Below are positions 1-7,642 of a stretch of DNA of 16,684 nucleotides, in pieces. Within the stretch, counting starts at the first letter, position 1. Every line of letters starts with the position of its first letter. The position numbers and the translations under genes are program-made. The DNA is from Stramenopiles sp. TOSAG23-6 (Eukaryota; Sar). The notes under the pieces are model-generated. The model was not told where the DNA came from and did not search any database. It was given only the letters and a program-made list of their open reading frames with translations. The stretch is from the NCBI GenBank assembly GCA_900128565.1, contig LT636089.1:1-16684 (forward strand), written 5' to 3'.

Positions 1-54
1 GTACGAAATTTTGTACCTAACGATTTTTTTTTGAAATATTTTTCCAAAATACAT
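1..54 (+). repeat. Introner-like intron copy 1 (3' part, cut by window edge)
   Basis: The window opens inside an intron of the QTRT2 gene. Its 54 visible bases differ from the matching part of copy 2 by about one base, so the two copies are very young or recently homogenised. It contains the near-palindrome GTACGAAATTTTGTAC, the branch-point-like TACCTAAC, a T-run and the shared end CCAAAATACAT. The end is placed after ACAT by analogy with the other copies. Here a canonical AG at 57 or 59 is also possible, because the sequence continues TAGAG. Confidence 0.75.
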
Positions 55-645
55 TAGAGCAGCTACAGATAATCTACCTAAAGATAAGATTCGTGTACTC
101 CGCGGTATGTTCCGACCATCTGAAGCAATTACAGCTGTTGTTGAGTGTGGTATAGATGTAGTAGAATCTGGATATCCAGTCATTCTTACTGAACGTGGAA
201 GAGCGTTAGTGACACCATTATTCGAAGATAATGATGATGGCACTCAGGAAATTCGAAATCCATTCGATATGAAATTTGAACAAGTAAAAAATCACTCTAT
301 TAATTTATGGGATAGACGTTATAGAACAGATATGAGGCCTTTGGTCGATGGGTGTAAATGCTATGCTTGTGAGCGACACACTCGTGCATACATTCATCAT
401 TTACTTCGGACAAATGAAATGCTCGGACAAATATTGCTATATGTATGTTTTATTTTTTTTTTTACAAAAAAATCGAATTTATTTTCGTACGAAATTTTGT
501 ACCTAACGTTTTTTTTTTGAAATATTTTTCCAAAATACATACACATAATTTACATCGCTATATTAGTATGTTTTCTGATTTACGTCTTGCTATTCAAAGT
601 GGTAAAACAGAAAATATTCAAGAAATACAAAACCGATTTGAGTAA
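55..645 (+). CDS. QTRT2: Queuine tRNA-ribosyltransferase accessory subunit 2 (C-terminal part, two exons)
   Basis: This is the non-catalytic partner of the eukaryotic tRNA-guanine transglycosylase, which with QTRT1 swaps guanine for queuine at wobble position 34 of GUN-anticodon tRNAs. Exons are 55-442 and 541-645, about 162 visible residues; the N-terminal part lies outside the window. Visible family marks are a LPKDK...RPSEA...VESGYPV..TERG block, the zinc site CKCYAC followed by HTRAYIHHLL (C-x-C-x2-C...H), and the C-terminal EMLGQILLY-T-HNLHRY helix segment. Spacing between EML and HNL matches the family only if exactly one codon lies between Y and H, which fixes the join at 442/541. The CIKCY-like zinc motif and the PLVDGC lead-in fit QTRT2 better than QTRT1. 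The frame ends at TAA 643-645 after NRFE, a normal C-terminus. It converges on the ASH/SAM gene. Confidence 0.88.
443..540 (+). repeat. Introner-like intron copy 2, in QTRT2 (98 bp)
   Basis: It starts GTATGTTTTATTTT and has the near-palindrome GTACGAAATTTTGTAC, TACCTAAC, a ten-T run, and the end CCAAAATACAT. Its length is not a multiple of three, and it reads into TGA if retained. Removing 443-540 joins Y to T-HNLHRY in frame with exact family spacing. No GT-AG choice keeps the conserved HNL motif: the first downstream AG (565-566) is out of frame and deletes it. Because AT stands at both junctions, the same product also follows from an AT-AC reading (441-538). Confidence 0.85.
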
Positions 646-783
646 GTCTTATATTTTTGTGTAAATATGTTGCTTTGTGTAAAATTTATGATATTAACTA
701 AATTAGTATAGTATATATTTTCGACTCTCTTGCTTGTTGAAACGCTTTATTTTTTGTATTCTTCATACTAATTTCTCATTTAC
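646..783. other. Convergent 3' intergenic gap with poly(A)-like signal
   Basis: This 138-bp AT-rich gap separates the stops of QTRT2 (+) and the ASH/SAM gene (-). TTTATT at 746-751 is AATAAA on the minus strand, about 33 bp past the minus-strand stop, and is a likely poly(A) signal for that gene. I see no clear AATAAA for QTRT2. Confidence 0.4.
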
Positions 784-3048
784 TCATCGACGAGTTCCAC
801 TGCGACGTGGTGCTCTAACTCTAAGACGTTGTCCTGGTTTTATTGAGACTCCAGCTGTCTTACTAGAATACCGGCTACTATGCTTTGGACTAATTCTTAT
901 TCTATTGGAAGGATTTTGTCTGATTTTTTTATTATTTACAGCTGCAAGAGAAGCAATTTTTATAGCTTTATCTGTTTTTGCACTCTTTTCCTCTGCAATT
1001 CGTTTTTGCATTTCATTCAGCCTTGCTGTGTATTCTTTTTTTGCCTCCGTTTCCACGCAAGACACATTGTTTTCACTCTTACAGTTGAGATTCTCAGAAT
1101 TCGAATTTGTTTCTTCGCCAGAAAATATAGAGTTATTCATCGAAGGAATAAGCTTTGGATTTTCCTCAAGATCCTCAGCAGTTATAATAGGATCAACTAA
1201 ACGCCTCATTTTATCTTCAATGACTAATTTCCTATAAAAATTCAATTCTTCTTTGCTTTGAGAAGGGCTTGTGTCTTGGTCTAATTCCTTTTGTTTCTTC
1301 TGCAACCACTTTCTTAATTTTAATGACATTTTCAATAGACGGCGTTGGTGTGTAGTGTTTTGCATACCCATTTCACGCAAATCTGAGCTTGTAAGAATTG
1401 AAATTGTTTCAAGACTATCTATACCGTTTTTCTTTAATAATTTGATATACTCGGTCATTTTTATAGCTTGTAGAAAACCATCAAAGCCATGAGTGTTACA
1501 GGCAGATTTCCAAGAATCAACTGATAATGTTGGAGCCTTCTCTTTTGACTTACTATACATATTTTTCGTACCAAATTCCATACCTAAGGATTGATTCGTA
1601 TCGAATGTATTCGATCCATTTCCTTCATTTATTCGCAAAGTATTTAATGTATTTTGAAATTCATCATTGGATGATTCGCTAGATTCGTCTACAAAATCAA
1701 CTTCATCAGTATTTAAAAGTGTCTGGAATCTTCTCTTCCTCTCTGCTTCCTGAGCTTTTCTAGATCTTGCTCGTCTCTTCCAAGAGTACTCTTTCTCTTG
1801 AGCTTTAATATGTCTTCTATAAAAGTCTAGTTCATCTTGTTTCTGCTTTTCTGTTTTCGTTTTTTCTCTTGCTTGTCTCCTTTCTAATGCTTCTTTCTGA
1901 AAAATGTGTAGTTCTTGAGAATTCATGGTTCTAATATCAGTGACACGTGTGTTATATTGTTGACCTTTATTGCTAATCATTGATGCTTGTCCAGCTCTCC
2001 TAGATCTCATGTTACTCAGTAATTCCTTAGCACTCATGGTGTCGTCAATTCGCACAAACTTAGATGAAGAAAATTTTGTTTCACTAGTAGTATCGAGGTT
2101 TATATCAGATTCCAAAGCAGGAATCTTGGAATTGTTATAATGTTGTTCTAGTGACTCATCTTCACTTTCATCTTCACTATTTAAATCTCGTATACTTAAA
2201 TTATTTGTATATTGCTCTATTGACCCATCTTCACTTTCATCTTCACTATTTAAATTTCCGATATTTAAATTATTTGTATATTGGTCTATTGACCCATCTT
2301 CACTTTCATCTTCACTTTCATCTTCACTTTCATCTTCACGTAAAAATTCAGACGAATTCCAATGTTTCATATTTTCAATCTTTGGAGAGTGAAGTGATTC
2401 AATATAAGTGAATACATCTTCTGTAGGCTTTGTAGGCGGACGTAACGCAGATAGTTTTGGATAAAATGAATCAGGTTCTGCTGTAGCTTCATATTTTACT
2501 GCAAGAAGTTGAACCTGAATAACGTAAAATCTTGTGTATATCAGAATAACATCTTGGAAGTTATCCCATAAAGCCGACTCTGAATTCTTTATATCTGGTG
2601 GGAAGAAATCAATTGTGTATGAATAAGTACTCTCGGGTGTAAGCAACACTTTAAATATTGATGAATCTTTTGAGGAAGCAGAAATTGCAAATCTAGGCGT
2701 TAAACATCGTGTAACAACAACTGGCTGGTGAGTTTTCCCCACATTGCGTAATAATAAGTGCCTTTTAAGAGCTCTTTTTGTAGTGGCATATGATTTGAAA
2801 ACTACGTTTCCCTCTGGGACTGTGTAAATGCTACGACTACCGGTTGAGTATGCTGTGTTTACAGCATCACCATCTTTTAGAAATCGTCGAGGAGTAACAA
2901 CATTATCTGGTAGCATAGCTACTGAAGAAGTAGAAAGTTTTGCTTCGCTTTTATTCACGTGGAATTCGAGCTCATCTTCCTCAAAAATAAGCTGATCGTC
3001 AAGGTCTGTATGGCGAGGCTTTTGAAGTTTTCGGAAGTCTAGATTCAT
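784..3048 (-). CDS. ASH-like plus SAM-domain protein, probably ciliary/cytoskeletal
   Basis: A 754-residue intronless ORF from ATG 3046-3048 to TGA 784-786. Residues about 75-190 look like an ASH/PapD-type immunoglobulin fold as in Hydin-class ciliary proteins: a LLLRNVGKTHQPVVV strand pair, FAIS, then TPESTYSYTIDFFP and VIQVQLLAVKY. Residues 237-302 are an acidic Ser/Glu/Asp tract built from a 23-residue repeat. Residues about 385-440 are strongly charged and probably helical. Residues about 510-582 form a SAM domain (GFDGFLQAIKMTEYIKLLKK, then SDLREMGM and RRLLKMSLKLRKWL), usually a protein- or RNA-binding module. The last 50 residues are Arg/Lys/Ser rich. The SAM call is fairly firm; the ASH call and the ciliary role are inferred from the fold pattern and from the ciliary neighbours. 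I do not recognise a named orthologue. Confidence 0.72.
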   Translation of the reverse strand: MNLDFRKLQKPRHTDLDDQLIFEEDELEFHVNKSEAKLSTSSVAMLPDNVVTPRRFLKDGDAVNTAYSTGSRSIYTVPEGNVVFKSYATTKRALKRHLLLRNVGKTHQPVVVTRCLTPRFAISASSKDSSIFKVLLTPESTYSYTIDFFPPDIKNSESALWDNFQDVILIYTRFYVIQVQLLAVKYEATAEPDSFYPKLSALRPPTKPTEDVFTYIESLHSPKIENMKHWNSSEFLREDESEDESEDESEDGSIDQYTNNLNIGNLNSEDESEDGSIEQYTNNLSIRDLNSEDESEDESLEQHYNNSKIPALESDINLDTTSETKFSSSKFVRIDDTMSAKELLSNMRSRRAGQASMISNKGQQYNTRVTDIRTMNSQELHIFQKEALERRQAREKTKTEKQKQDELDFYRRHIKAQEKEYSWKRRARSRKAQEAERKRRFQTLLNTDEVDFVDESSESSNDEFQNTLNTLRINEGNGSNTFDTNQSLGMEFGTKNMYSKSKEKAPTLSVDSWKSACNTHGFDGFLQAIKMTEYIKLLKKNGIDSLETISILTSSDLREMGMQNTTHQRRLLKMSLKLRKWLQKKQKELDQDTSPSQSKEELNFYRKLVIEDKMRRLVDPIITAEDLEENPKLIPSMNNSIFSGEETNSNSENLNCKSENNVSCVETEAKKEYTARLNEMQKRIAEEKSAKTDKAIKIASLAAVNNKKIRQNPSNRIRISPKHSSRYSSKTAGVSIKPGQRLRVRAPRRSGTRR
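2143..2340 (-). repeat. Coding tandem repeat, 69-bp unit (acidic SEDESED tract)
   Basis: Inside the ASH/SAM gene, the protein segment SEDESEDGSIDQYTNNL plus six more residues recurs with few changes, then a third partial copy follows (SEDESEDESLEQHYNN). The period is 23 residues (69 bp). At the end nearest the N-terminus a shorter 12-bp unit (DESE) is itself repeated, so the tract has nested periods and is probably length-variable. Confidence 0.8.
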
Positions 3049-3356
3049 GATCTACAATATATCGACTTGATATTGACGTAACCAGCTCTTACAGACAGCT
3101 CTACAGGGCTAGCAAGTTTCTAAATGTTATCACTCACTGTATAGTTTGTTACTAAAAGTTTACGTAACCTTGGGTGAAAAAAGAACAAGAAGTTTTTAAC
3201 GGTTTCAAAATCAAAAAACGAATTTTGCTATTTTTTCAAACGGCTTTTGGCCTACTCAAGAAAGAGTGTCATATTATTATATGCCATCCTTCTCAAAGTT
3301 ATTCATACCAATTTCAAATTGTGATCGTGAGAGCAACATATAATATTTTTAATACT
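3049..3356. promoter_or_regulatory. Divergent intergenic region, ASH/SAM gene and secreted-protein gene
   Basis: This stretch lies between two outward-facing start codons, so it should hold both promoters. The + strand frame of the next gene is open through part of it, but only from a GTG; the first ATG is at 3357. I see AT-rich sequence (for example ACATATAATATTTTT near 3336) but no motif I can name with confidence. Confidence 0.35.
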
Positions 3357-4421
3357 ATGTTTCTATGTAAGGCTACTTTTTGTATCCTGTTACTACTTGT
3401 AAACAACACTGTAAATGCAAAAAACTTTCCGAAAATACCAGCAGCTCGAAGTCTGAGGAAGAAAAAACATAAAATTGTGAGACGTTTTCCAAAAGCTCAA
3501 AGCCAGGGGAAGAAAGAACACGAATTTCGACTAACTGCACACCATTATATACCAAAATCAGCCCTGGAAAAGATTTATCGACTTCTTGCTGTCACGGATT
3601 CTGAGCGATTTGTCAAAATTTTGAACCAATTTATTCCACAAAGTCAATTTAGTATATTACCTTCAGAGAAAACTTTTTCACGCCTTTCAGTCAATCTTTT
3701 TTATGGACCTATCGCTGAAAGTCGAATTAATGACCCTGGTAATGATATAGATCCTATACGGTCTATTTTCGAAGTTGACTCTTGGCCTAGCTCAATTGTT
3801 CATTTGCACGGTCCAGCCTTAGTGGCCATGAAGAGACTTTGGAATGCAACACAAAATGCGATGACAGTCTATTTTGCCTGTTTCGAAAGGACAGACACTG
3901 ATATTGTAAATGAAAAACTATTTCCTGAAATTGAAGAATTATTTAATGCATTCGAAGCTGCGCTTTACGCGTGGAGTCTAGAAAAAAATGTCAAAATATC
4001 TTTTTCTAAAAAAGACGCTCTGTTATACAACCCAATTGATTGGCATCAAGTCTTTATCAGGGAAAATGGAACTAGAAAGGTATATTGGTCACTCATTGAA
4101 GATCCCAAGACATCATTCTCAAAAACTAATTTAATCAGATATGATAAAGATAGAGAAATTGAGAAAACAATGCGTATAAAAGTAATAGAGTTGAGCACTG
4201 CAGTGAGACACTGGAGACTTCTACATCGATATGTTAATTTTGTCAGCATTCCTTATATAGCACGAAAACGTTCTCAACTCCAACCGCTATTGGATGAGCA
4301 TATTATAGAGCACCCTATTCATACTGAATCTATTACAGAAGCCTTAAAGAACGTGAGTGAAAGGTTTGCGGATGTAATAAAAGACATAAAAGAAACACCC
4401 TTGGAATATTGCTACGGTTGA
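3357..4421 (+). CDS. Predicted secreted or ER-lumen protein of unknown function
   Basis: A 354-residue intronless ORF ending at TGA. I start it at ATG 3357 because it is the first in-frame ATG and opens a clear signal peptide: MFLCKATFCILLLLVNNTVNA with probable cleavage after A21. Residues 22-60 are very basic and carry an internal duplication (FPK...KKKH / FPK...KKEH). The rest is mixed alpha-helical in character, with no transmembrane helix after the signal. Three N-glycosylation sequons (NAT, NGT, NVS) fit passage through the ER. Aromatic and His residues are frequent (HLHGPAL, DWHQVF, VRHWRLLHRYV), but I see no known catalytic motif. It converges with the short Cys/Gln-rich gene. I do not recognise the family. 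Confidence 0.7.
   Translation: MFLCKATFCILLLLVNNTVNAKNFPKIPAARSLRKKKHKIVRRFPKAQSQGKKEHEFRLTAHHYIPKSALEKIYRLLAVTDSERFVKILNQFIPQSQFSILPSEKTFSRLSVNLFYGPIAESRINDPGNDIDPIRSIFEVDSWPSSIVHLHGPALVAMKRLWNATQNAMTVYFACFERTDTDIVNEKLFPEIEELFNAFEAALYAWSLEKNVKISFSKKDALLYNPIDWHQVFIRENGTRKVYWSLIEDPKTSFSKTNLIRYDKDREIEKTMRIKVIELSTAVRHWRLLHRYVNFVSIPYIARKRSQLQPLLDEHIIEHPIHTESITEALKNVSERFADVIKDIKETPLEYCYG
3426..3527 (+). repeat. Diverged tandem duplication just after the signal peptide
   Basis: Bases 3426-3476 and 3486-3527 align with one short gap: TTTCC.AAA, GCTC.AAG, GGAAGAAA and an A-rich tail appear in both, giving FPK...SLRKKKHKI and FPK...QGKKEHEF in the protein. It appears to be an old in-frame duplication within the basic N-terminal region. 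Confidence 0.5.
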
Positions 4422-4714
4422 CTGTAGCAAGGGAATAGTTTACTGTAGAACTTTGGAACATAAATATTTTTTTTTGTAATTTTTTTTGTTAGGTACGAAA
4501 TTTCGTACGAAAAAAAAATTAAATTAAATTAAGAAGATTTTCTCCTTTGTAAAGATTGAGTCTACTAGATATATTCTACAGATAGAATTATGTGATTACA
4601 AATAGTGTAAAATATTTAATGAAAATTGATTTATAAAGTTACTTGAACCTGTACCAACTTTATACTCATCCGAAATGAAACTATTGTGTTACTTTATACT
4701 CAACCAAAATGAAA
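4422..4714. other. Convergent intergenic region with introner core and 34-bp duplication
   Basis: These 293 bp hold no gene. They contain an inverted partial copy of the introner core (4488-4509), flanked by long T and A runs, an ATTAAATTAAATTAAG tract near 4519-4534, and most of a 34-bp tandem duplication that runs into the next gene's stop codon. Confidence 0.5.
4488..4509 (-). repeat. Intergenic partial introner core, inverted
   Basis: On the minus strand this reads CGTACGAAATTTCGTACC then TAAC, the same block found in the four introns, preceded by a T-run. Here the central 16 bases GTACGAAATTTCGTAC (4493-4508) form a perfect palindrome; intron copies 1 and 2 differ at one position. The element ends (GTATGTTTTA and CCAAAATACAT) are not recognisable, so this is a fragment, a decayed copy, or a relative outside genes. 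Confidence 0.7.
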
Positions 4715-4724
4715 CTATTGTGTT
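4657..4724 (+). repeat. 34-bp tandem duplication spanning a stop codon
   Basis: Bases 4657-4690 and 4691-4724 are two copies of a 34-bp unit beginning ACTTTATACTCA and ending AAACTATTGTGTT, differing at about two positions. The second copy covers the minus-strand stop of the Cys/Gln-rich gene (4715-4717) and its last codons; the first lies just downstream and carries the same sense, including a spare TAG. Confidence 0.85.
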
Positions 4725-5050
4725 AAATACCCTACTTGTGGCTGAGGCTGATATGCGACAACCGGAGCTTGATATAAAGGCGCTGCTGGAACTGCAGTAG
4801 CAACAGTATATTGTGGTACTGGCTCGAAATAGGCTGCTACAGGTTGATTTTGATGTCCTTGGAAATACTGTTGCTGTTGATATTGCTGACGATTCATAGT
4901 CATACAACCTCTACCCATGTATTGCTGTTGCTGCATATATTGCTGTTGTTGCATATATTGCTGTTGACGTCGATTTTCAGCAGCTTCGTTTGNTGCACAA
5001 CAACAAAACAAACAAGCAAGACACTCGAGTTGGCACAGAAGATCTTCCAT
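4715..5050 (-). CDS. Short Cys-, Gln- and Tyr-rich protein
   Basis: A 111-residue ORF from ATG 5048-5050 to TAG 4715-4717. The frame is open further upstream only from a TTG, so I use the first ATG. The N-terminus is a hydrophobic Cys cluster (CQLECLACLFCCCA), which could be palmitoylated or act as a short membrane anchor. Next come two to three QQQQYM units, a stretch rich in Gln and Tyr, and a Pro/Tyr/Val C-terminus (PVPQYTV, APVVAYQPQPQVGYLTQ). One codon contains the unresolved base N at 4993. Low-complexity tails of this type occur in small membrane-tethered or adhesive proteins, but no family is recognised. It is short and compositionally biased, so the gene call is moderate. Confidence 0.5.
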   Translation of the reverse strand: MEDLLCQLECLACLFCCCAXNEAAENRRQQQYMQQQQYMQQQQYMGRGCMTMNRQQYQQQQYFQGHQNQPVAAYFEPVPQYTVATAVPAAPLYQAPVVAYQPQPQVGYLTQ

Positions 5051-5356
5051 GTGATTGAATCCTCTTCTTTTTAATGATCTCCACACAAGTGTCAAGTAAA
5101 AGCTTCTTATCTTGTCGCGGTCTCGCTTTTTCGATTTATTTTTCGAGACACAATTTTTTTATGACAGCTTCAGCTGCGAATAATGGCTATATATTGTAGA
5201 GCGATCGTACAAGCTAGCCTAGGGTTAGGGTTTCTCTTTTTTTTTTTAACGTTTCTGTAACTGAAGAAAGAAAGAACGTACCTAGAAAAGAATTTTATAT
5301 GCAATAACTCTTTACTTATTTTTGATAAAAAGGCAAACACGCCCGATTGAAAAATA
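5051..5356. promoter_or_regulatory. Divergent promoter region with telomere-like repeat
   Basis: This stretch lies between the Cys/Gln-rich gene (-) and KIF3B (+). TAGGGTTAGGGTTT at 5220-5233 is two telomere-type units; its reverse strand contains AAACCCTAA, the plant telo-box. It sits about 124 bp upstream of the kinesin ATG. A T-run follows at once, and a TTTTATATGC block near 5291-5300 lies about 60 bp before the kinesin ATG. Confidence 0.45.
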
Positions 5357-7582
5357 ATGCCAACCCAAAAGGAATATAAAGCATTAAAAAAGGCCGCAGG
5401 GATTAGGGAATCATCCGGTGAATGCGTAAAAGTAATCGTCCGAGTCAGACCAATCTTTGGAAGGGAGGTGACTGACGGCCGTAAACGAATTGTAGATTGT
5501 GATGAAGAAGACGCAGCTGTCTCCATACATAACCCTCAAAATCCTAGTGCACCACCAAAGGTTTTTACATTCGATCATGTGTATGGACCAAACTCGAAAC
5601 AAATTGACATTTATAATAGAACTGCGTCTCCTTTAGTGGACTGTGTGTTGGAAGGTTTTAACGGTACTATATTTGCATATGGACAAACAGGTTCAGGGAA
5701 AACGCATACTATGGTCGGTTATGGCGATGATGCTGGTATTATCCCTAATGCATTCCGACATATATTCGATTCTGTAGGTTTAAACAAGACAAAAGATAAG
5801 AAATTTCTGGTAAGAGCGTCATTTCTTGAAATATATAACGAAGATGTTAGAGACCTTTTGTCCAATAATCCGACGAACAAACTACAGGTCAAGGAAAACG
5901 TTGATTCCGGTGTCTTTGTGAAGGGGCTTACTCAAATTGTTGTGCGAAATGAGCATGAATGTCTTGATGTTTTAAAGAAAGGTGATAAATTGCGCACAAC
6001 TGGGGCAACTGCGATGAACCTTTCCTCTTCGCGCTCTCATTCGATATTTACTGTTACTGTAGAAACCTCGGAGATGATTGACGGAGAGGTTAAATTTCGA
6101 GTAGGCAAGCTTAATTTAGTTGACCTTGCAGGTTCTGAAAGGCAATCAAAGACACATGCAACGGGGAAACGACTCAAAGAAGCAACGAAAATTAATCTGT
6201 CACTTTCTGCATTGGGTAATGTAATATCAGCTCTTGTAGATGGAAAAAGCTCTCATATTCCATATAGAGATTCAAAACTAACACGTCTCTTACAAGACTC
6301 GCTTGGTGGGAATACAAAAACTGTAATGTGTGCTAATTGTGGTCCCGCTGATTATAATTTTGAGGAAACTGTATCAACACTTAGATATGCAAATAGAGCT
6401 AAAAATATCAAAAATAAACCGAAAATTAACGAAGATCCGAAAGATGCAATGTTACGAGAATTTCAAGATGAAATTATCAAACTAAGAAAAGAAATAGAAA
6501 TGGCAGGTGGTGGATCTTCCGAAGAAAGTTCGGAAGGAGAGCTTATTGAAAGTTCTGATGGAACCCTTGTTAAAGTGAAGAAAAAGGTTGTAGAGAGAGT
6601 GGTTGAAAAAGTTGTAACTGTGAGGAAAGGAATTGAAAAGGAGAAGATGGATGCGTTAAAGGCGCAAATGAAACAACAAGAATTAGAAATGAAATCCGCA
6701 GCAAAAGAGGATAAAAAACGATTACGGGCGGCACAAAAGGCCACAGAAAAGGATTTGTTCAGATTACAACAAAAGTTAAGAGAGAAAGAAGCTATTCGGA
6801 TGAAACGTGTCAAAGAGAGGGAACTTTTGGCGAAAAAGCTTGCTGCTGTGGAAGAAAAAGTTTTGCTTGGTGGTGATATGATGGATAAGGCAGCTGCGCA
6901 AGCGCGTGAGCTCAAGAGAACTAAAGCTGAGTTAAGAGAAAGACGAGAAGCAGAGCACAGAATGATTAAAAACCTTGCCGAACAAGAAGAGGCGGAGATT
7001 CTAATGCAACAAGATTATGCAAATCTTCATGAAGAAGCACGAGGAAAGACTGCAAAACTGAAAAAACTCTACGCAAAATATCAACAACAACGATCTGAGA
7101 TTAAAGATGTTCAAGAAGAATTTAAGAGGGAAAGAGAAAATATTCTTGAAAGTATTCGTGAACTAAATAAGGAGTTGAAACTAAATCAGTTTATACTCAA
7201 TTATTTCATCCCTACAGAACAATTAGACAAAATAGAAGCTTGGGCATTATTTAATGAAGAAGACGATGAGTGGAGAATTCGCCATATTGAATATTCAGGT
7301 AACAATCAGAAACGTTACAAACGATCAGCAAAAGCAAAAAAACTGCTAAACAAACAGTCATCGAGACCACAGACATCGCGACGGTCAAAAAGTAACGGAG
7401 GGAAAAGTAATCAAAAAAATGACCAAACACAAACTGTATTTGGACCCCCGTTGAGCAATCCTTATGTAGTATACAACAAAAACGAAGTTTGTGGATATTC
7501 ATTGGCTTCAGATTCTAAATGGTCAAAGTTGAAAGGCGCGACCAGAAAAAAAAATAAAAAGTCTAAAAAAACGAGACGGTAG
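5357..7582 (+). CDS. KIF3B: Kinesin-2 motor subunit, KIF3B/FLA8 type
   Basis: A complete, intronless 741-residue protein, close to the usual length of KIF3B. It is the anterograde intraflagellar-transport motor subunit, working as a heterodimer with KIF3A/FLA10 plus KAP. The N-terminal motor covers about 22-350: VKVIVRVRP, P-loop GQTGSGKT at 109-116, switch I NLSSSRSH at 221-228, switch II DLAGSE at 256-261, and HIPYRDSKLTRLLQDSLGGN. The neck YANRAKNIKNKPKINEDPKD, then LREFQDEI, marks kinesin-2, and NKP with LREFQ favours KIF3B over KIF3A. An acidic Ser/Glu patch (387-400) precedes a long coiled coil to about 640. The end of the stalk (KTAKLKKLY, then RELNKELKLNQFILNYFIP, then EEDDEWRI) also follows KIF3B. 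The tail is Lys/Arg-rich. The stop lies only 55 bp from that of NF-YC on the other strand. Confidence 0.94.
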   Translation: MPTQKEYKALKKAAGIRESSGECVKVIVRVRPIFGREVTDGRKRIVDCDEEDAAVSIHNPQNPSAPPKVFTFDHVYGPNSKQIDIYNRTASPLVDCVLEGFNGTIFAYGQTGSGKTHTMVGYGDDAGIIPNAFRHIFDSVGLNKTKDKKFLVRASFLEIYNEDVRDLLSNNPTNKLQVKENVDSGVFVKGLTQIVVRNEHECLDVLKKGDKLRTTGATAMNLSSSRSHSIFTVTVETSEMIDGEVKFRVGKLNLVDLAGSERQSKTHATGKRLKEATKINLSLSALGNVISALVDGKSSHIPYRDSKLTRLLQDSLGGNTKTVMCANCGPADYNFEETVSTLRYANRAKNIKNKPKINEDPKDAMLREFQDEIIKLRKEIEMAGGGSSEESSEGELIESSDGTLVKVKKKVVERVVEKVVTVRKGIEKEKMDALKAQMKQQELEMKSAAKEDKKRLRAAQKATEKDLFRLQQKLREKEAIRMKRVKERELLAKKLAAVEEKVLLGGDMMDKAAAQARELKRTKAELRERREAEHRMIKNLAEQEEAEILMQQDYANLHEEARGKTAKLKKLYAKYQQQRSEIKDVQEEFKRERENILESIRELNKELKLNQFILNYFIPTEQLDKIEAWALFNEEDDEWRIRHIEYSGNNQKRYKRSAKAKKLLNKQSSRPQTSRRSKSNGGKSNQKNDQTQTVFGPPLSNPYVVYNKNEVCGYSLASDSKWSKLKGATRKKNKKSKKTRR

Positions 7583-7642
7583 AGAAAATCAATTTAAATT
7601 GTAAAAAAGAAAAGACTATAAACTGAAGTTCTCAATTTTATT
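7583..7642. terminator. Tight convergent 3' junction; poly(A)-like signal over the NF-YC stop
   Basis: Only 55 bp separate the kinesin stop from the NF-YC stop. TTTATT at 7637-7642 is AATAAA on the minus strand and overlaps the NF-YC stop codon TAA (7638-7640). With cleavage usually 10-30 bases further on, the two 3' UTRs probably overlap. Confidence 0.5.

Noticed and set aside
443-540. Introner copies as U12-type AT-AC introns
   Set aside because: The AT-AC reading works by sliding 2 bp in copies 2 and 3 but not in copy 4, whose left flank is CA. The start also lacks the ATATCC consensus.
734-1237. + strand ORF overlapping the end of the ASH/SAM gene
   Set aside because: Low-complexity Phe/Ser/Leu-rich antisense frame with no recognisable domain, opposite a charged coding region.
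3447-3458. RSLR after the signal peptide with a later Glu/Arg stretch, resembling an oomycete RXLR effector
   Set aside because: It lies in a very basic, internally duplicated segment where such a motif arises easily. There is no proper EER motif, and nothing else suggests an oomycete pathogen.
6463-6915. Minus-strand ORF inside the kinesin stalk
   Set aside because: Antisense shadow of a Lys/Glu-rich coiled coil; Ser/Phe-rich and featureless.
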